64,000 nucleotides of DNA, taken from assembly GCA_023664775.1 (NCBI GenBank), contig JAMPEW010000006.1, positions 1 to 64,000 on the forward strand, read 5' to 3'. The notes under the pieces are model-generated. The model did not search any database and was not told the DNA's origin. It saw only the letters and a program-made list of their open reading frames with translations. Of this stretch, positions 60,815-64,000 are shown one piece after another (the stretch's first letter is position 1; every line of letters starts with the position of its first letter). The translations under genes were made by a program, and so were the position numbers. This DNA comes from Clostridium sp. Lineage in GTDB: Bacteria; Bacillota; Clostridia; Lachnospirales; Lachnospiraceae.

Positions 60815-61465
60815 CTATGCGTCATTGAGACGCATAATTTGAATCGCCAGTGCTATATGCTCCATCCCAAGTATTCGCATATGTGGATAAAGCTTCGTTA
60901 CAGGGTCAATCAAAAGCAACAGTGCAAGCGTAATTTGCAGAATTGTCTGCAGCATATCTGCAACCCATTTTTTCTTGTGGGTAAGATTATAAATGGTAAC
61001 ATTCAGGCTTTCCGTCCCCTCAATTAAACCAAATATGCCCCATATAACCCCAATTAAACCATCAGCCCGGTTTCCATGTACAATAATGGAAATACCGATT
61101 ACAATCAAAAGAATGCCCGCAGAGGAAAGCTTTGTGTCCAGCCTTTTATATTCCTTGGTTATTATGGCACAAAAAAGGGAGCTGACACCGATTGCAATCA
61201 TAAGGCTTCCCATCGTATATGGCAGAACCTTATAAATAAAATCAACAAAAAACAGGCACAAAAAACCAACAATCAATAATATGCCAACAATAATATATCC
61301 AATTCTTTTACTTAAAGGCGTACCAAATACATGCCGACTGTAAAATTTCCATGTGGACATATCCGTTTCCAGCTCCTGCACTGCCTGTCCCTGATAAAAC
61401 GGAGCATACCCCAAATCGGAAGGGGAATCCGTATACAGCTTTTCATTCTTTTCTTTCCCTGCCAT
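60815..61465 (-). CDS. DUF308 (HdeD-like) membrane protein
   Basis: 216 residues. Soluble N-terminus (~1-50), then about six membrane helices in the DUF308 pattern: GYIIVGILLIVGFLCLFF, YTMGSLMIAIGVSSLFCAII, AGILLIVIGISIIVHG, GLIGVIWGIFGLIEG, a KKKW-flanked loop and ILQITLALLLLIDP. The ATG at 61465 has GGAGAG 5 bases upstream; the GTG at 61471 overlaps it. Function unknown. The stop is one base from the stop of the convergent gene. Confidence 0.82.
   Translation of the reverse strand: MAGKEKNEKLYTDSPSDLGYAPFYQGQAVQELETDMSTWKFYSRHVFGTPLSKRIGYIIVGILLIVGFLCLFFVDFIYKVLPYTMGSLMIAIGVSSLFCAIITKEYKRLDTKLSSAGILLIVIGISIIVHGNRADGLIGVIWGIFGLIEGTESLNVTIYNLTHKKKWVADMLQTILQITLALLLLIDPVTKLYPHMRILGMEHIALAIQIMRLNDA
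60817..60835. terminator. Small hairpin at the convergent gene ends
   Basis: ATGCGTC-ATTGA-GACGCAT, a perfect 7-bp stem overlapping the last codons of the minus-strand gene. No strong U-tract on either side (AATTTG follows on the plus strand). A weak shared terminator is possible. Confidence 0.4.
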
Positions 61466-61553
61466 CAACACTCTCCAAAAAATGCTTATCCCTTATTATG
61501 TGCGCAAACCGGCTGCATATGCATAAGAAACATATTTTTGTGAAGCATATACC

Positions 61554-63248
61554 CTATATGATATCTTCCTCAATGCTATCTAAAAATTCTTTAAATTCTT
61601 TTCTTGCGCTTTCAATCTTAAGCTTGTCCTGTTTGTCAAGAATTTCCTCAAAGGCATTCATCTGCAATTCAATAATGTGCCTTGTATCTCCCGTTGCCTC
61701 CTCATACATGCGGTCACCACGCAAAAGCAGCAGCTTATTTTCCTCCTGCTCTCTCGGATGTATCTTTAAGGACGCTAAGGATTCAAGCCTTGCAGCGATT
61801 TCCTCGTCGCTCATATCCGTATCTTCATTTTTTATGACGACACGCTTTGATATTTTTGTTGATAATACCTTAACCTCAACCTCCAAAATAGCGTTCACGT
61901 CATAGGTATAGGTCACGTCAACTGCCTCTTTCCCTGCCGGGCCAATTGGCACAGGCACCTCTAACTCGCCTAAATATACGTTGTTTCTTGCATACCTGCT
62001 CTCTCCCTGAAGGATTTTGACAAGTATGTGGCTTTGATTGTCAGAAGCTGTATAAAGACGTTCTGTCCTGCTCACAGGTATTACCGTATTTCTTTCTATG
62101 ATAGGCAGATAATGACCGTTTTCCTTGTAGCCGCCGCTTCTTGTGACAACAATGTCCGTTCCAAGGGTAAACGGACATACATCCGTAAGAATTATCTCCT
62201 TTACTGCCTCGTCCCGCTCCTTCATGGCTGCCTGTGTCGCTGCACCCACAGCAACAACCTCGTCAGGATTTATGCTTGTGTTGGGAAGCCTGCCGAAAAG
62301 ACGGCTTACAAACCTTCTGACAATGGATAACTTTGTGGCGCCTCCTACCAATATAACCTCCTCAATATCAGCAAGCTTTATCTGAGCGTCCTTAAGACTT
62401 CTCTCTATCGGTTTTTTTATCTTGCCAAGCAAAAGCTGGCAGGACTTTTCATAGTCGTCTATGTTTATCTCGTACTCATATTTTTCCTCGCCTATCCTGC
62501 ATTTAAACACGGAGGTTCTGCTTTCCTCAAAGCCAAGCTTACATAGCTCTGCCTGCTTTCTTATATGGGCAAGTGTTTTTGCATCAAGCTCATCCTGGTC
62601 TATTTCCTTTTCCCTGAAAAACATCTGCTCAAGAACCTCTGTAAAGTCCTCTCCTCCAAGATAGTTGTCGCCTGCAACTGCACGAACCTCCATAATATTT
62701 TGATACAGCTCAAGTATTGATACGTCAAATGTACCGCCGCCCAAATCAAAAACAAGGAATTTGGTATCTGCATTTTTCTTGTTTAAGCCATAGGCAATCG
62801 CAGCAGCAGTCGGCTCACTGACAATACGCTCAACTACAAAGCCTGCCATTTCTCCTGCCTTCTTTGTAGCCTTTCTCTGTGCATCATTAAAATAGGCTGG
62901 AACGCTGATAACAGCCTCTGTTACCTCATGTCCAAAAAACGCCTCCGCATCCTCCTTCAGGGATTTTATAACAAGGCTTGATAATTCTTCTGCCGTAAAT
63001 TCCCTTTCGCCAAGCATGAACTTTTTGCCTGTTCCCATGCTTCTCTTAAAGACAGAGGCAGTCTGAGACGGGTTTGTCATACCTCGCTCCCTTGCGGTCT
63101 TTCCTACATAAACCACACCTTCGTCATCCACGCTTACGACAGAAGGCGTAAGCATTTCTCCCAGCTTATTCGGTATAACCTTAGCCTCATCCTTATCAAA
63201 ATATGCAATTAAACTGTTTGTTGTTCCAAGGTCGATTCCTACTATCAT
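61554..63248 (-). CDS. hscC: Hsp70-family chaperone, HscC type
   Basis: 564 residues, the length of HscC (DnaK is ~610-640). The ATPase domain is intact: [61 protein letters not shown] and [17 protein letters not shown]. The substrate-binding domain (about 365-500) shows [14 protein letters not shown] and [34 protein letters not shown] reduced helical lid ends without the EEVD-like DnaK tail. The ATG overlaps the upstream TPR gene stop by 4 bases (ATGA). E. coli HscC is likewise linked to J-domain proteins (DjlB/DjlC). Confidence 0.9.
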   Translation of the reverse strand: MIVGIDLGTTNSLIAYFDKDEAKVIPNKLGEMLTPSVVSVDDEGVVYVGKTARERGMTNPSQTASVFKRSMGTGKKFMLGEREFTAEELSSLVIKSLKEDAEAFFGHEVTEAVISVPAYFNDAQRKATKKAGEMAGFVVERIVSEPTAAAIAYGLNKKNADTKFLVFDLGGGTFDVSILELYQNIMEVRAVAGDNYLGGEDFTEVLEQMFFREKEIDQDELDAKTLAHIRKQAELCKLGFEESRTSVFKCRIGEEKYEYEINIDDYEKSCQLLLGKIKKPIERSLKDAQIKLADIEEVILVGGATKLSIVRRFVSRLFGRLPNTSINPDEVVAVGAATQAAMKERDEAVKEIILTDVCPFTLGTDIVVTRSGGYKENGHYLPIIERNTVIPVSRTERLYTASDNQSHILVKILQGESRYARNNVYLGELEVPVPIGPAGKEAVDVTYTYDVNAILEVEVKVLSTKISKRVVIKNEDTDMSDEEIAARLESLASLKIHPREQEENKLLLLRGDRMYEEATGDTRHIIELQMNAFEEILDKQDKLKIESARKEFKEFLDSIEEDII

Positions 63249-64000
63249 TTATTCTCAATCCTTTTTAGTTTTTCTTCTATGACAGCATTATGTCCAAATA
63301 TGCTTAACGCTTTTTTGTAACACATTTTTGCCATTTCATAGTCCTTCATCTGTTCATAAACAAGTGCCTTTTCATACCATAGCTCATGACATTCGCCATA
63401 GAAACAGCCCTCACATCTCAGGTGCTTCAAGCCCTCATCTGCTATGGCTACAGCCTGTTTTGCTTTTTTTGTAACCCTGTAAAGCCTCGCCATTTTAACA
63501 TAGTCCAAAGGCGTGTGCATTTTCTCCTTTGGAATTGTGGCACGTTCAAGGTAAACTCTTATGTCCGGCTTGAATAATGTTTTTTTGCTTAAAATAGTTT
63601 CTATCAAACTACTATAATAATTTGCTTTATTGTTGATGTCAAGCTTTACAGCCTTCTCAAAATGCTTCCGCGCATCCTCCATGAGACCATGATCCTTAAA
63701 AACATCTCCCATGCTTACATATGCCCTCTTATCATCTCCCTGCTTGCTTATGGCAAGCTTAAAGCTTTCATGCGCCTTGTCTATATAGCCCTCCAAGCCA
63801 TATACATAGCAGAGCTGTCTTATGCACATCTGTATGTCCTCATCGTATGGCAGCTCATCGATGCATTTCCTAAGCACCTTAACGGAATCCTCCATTCTTC
63901 CCATTCGGAGTAAAAGCTCCGAATAGTCGTACATGACATCGGCATTTAATCCAAATATTTCAAGGTATTCCTGATATACTGCTTCGCTTTCCTCAAAATG
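63245..64000 (-). CDS. TPR co-chaperone-like protein, cut by right window edge
   Basis: The frame is open to the edge; 251 C-terminal residues are visible. TPR-like repeats throughout ([75 protein letters not shown]). It aligns over its visible length with the C-terminus of the J-like TPR protein at 19313-22309, including the ending pattern W-EK...Y..AL-IFGH-A--EE. Its N-terminus, which might bear a J domain, is outside the window. It overlaps hscC by 4 bases, so the two products are made in step. Confidence 0.85.
   Translation of the reverse strand, partial: HFEESEAVYQEYLEIFGLNADVMYDYSELLLRMGRMEDSVKVLRKCIDELPYDEDIQMCIRQLCYVYGLEGYIDKAHESFKLAISKQGDDKRAYVSMGDVFKDHGLMEDARKHFEKAVKLDINNKANYYSSLIETILSKKTLFKPDIRVYLERATIPKEKMHTPLDYVKMARLYRVTKKAKQAVAIADEGLKHLRCEGCFYGECHELWYEKALVYEQMKDYEMAKMCYKKALSIFGHNAVIEEKLKRIENK

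Overview
The window reads as chromosome of an endospore-forming, anaerobic, low-GC member of the Clostridia, most likely a Lachnospiraceae species. This rests on the spoIIAA-spoIIAB-sigF and spoVAA-AE operons, strictly anaerobic-type enzymes (rubrerythrin, class 1B dihydroorotate dehydrogenase with PyrK), AddAB rather than RecBCD, and AT-rich spacers. Nearly every gene lies on the minus strand. Only the spoVA operon (34.9-37.9 kb), a PRTase-like gene plus its membrane-protein neighbour (55.3-56.5 kb) and one duplicated membrane protein (59.9-60.8 kb) are on the plus strand. No insertion sequence, phage, CRISPR array or rRNA was seen; the only tRNA is a tRNA-Val cut by the left edge.

Layout, left to right. 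0-5 kb: tRNA-Val with a clear promoter, a small acidic-tailed membrane protein, pspA-pcrA, and purE-purC. 5-14.4 kb: a long minus-strand run of an EAL phosphodiesterase-like protein, a chorismate-mutase-like protein, pyrC-pyrF-pyrK-pyrD, a small membrane protein, an HD hydrolase and an M29 aminopeptidase. 14.4-19.3 kb: larB-larC-nikMN-nikQ-nikO, a nickel-uptake and nickel-pincer-cofactor operon without larA or larE in view. 19.3-25.4 kb: a 998-residue J-domain-like TPR protein, iscS-iscU, rubrerythrin and a coiled-coil protein. 25.5-34.8 kb: a ten-gene Mrp/Mbh-type cation/proton antiporter operon with four NuoL/M/N-like subunits and no hydrogenase subunits. 34.9-37.9 kb: spoVAA-AE. 38-43 kb: class A PBP, then TetR, flavodoxin-like and zinc phospholipase-C-like genes. 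43.3-45 kb: spoIIA operon. 45-55.2 kb: addB-addA-queF-folC-small protein-TPR protein. 55.2-64 kb: PRTase-like protein, membrane-anchored protein, hexapeptide-repeat protein, topB, two membrane proteins, and HscC-type Hsp70 overlapping a TPR partner gene cut by the right edge.

Themes. (1) The TPR gene at the right edge, translationally coupled to hscC, is a clear paralogue of the C-terminal part of the J-like TPR protein at 19.3-22.3 kb. Together they suggest a dedicated Hsp70/J-TPR chaperone system split over two loci. (2) The antiporter operon has twice the usual number of antiporter-like subunits. (3) A family of imperfect palindromes with termini resembling GGGCTGCCGCAC-TAAG occurs at 22.5, 25.0, 37.9 and 56.6 kb; some copies look like terminators and two are larger MITE-like elements sharing an internal core. 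(4) Several promoters carry dyads in or next to the core elements (pspA, larB, iscS), giving testable regulatory hypotheses. Functions come from recognising family motifs by eye; no database search was run.
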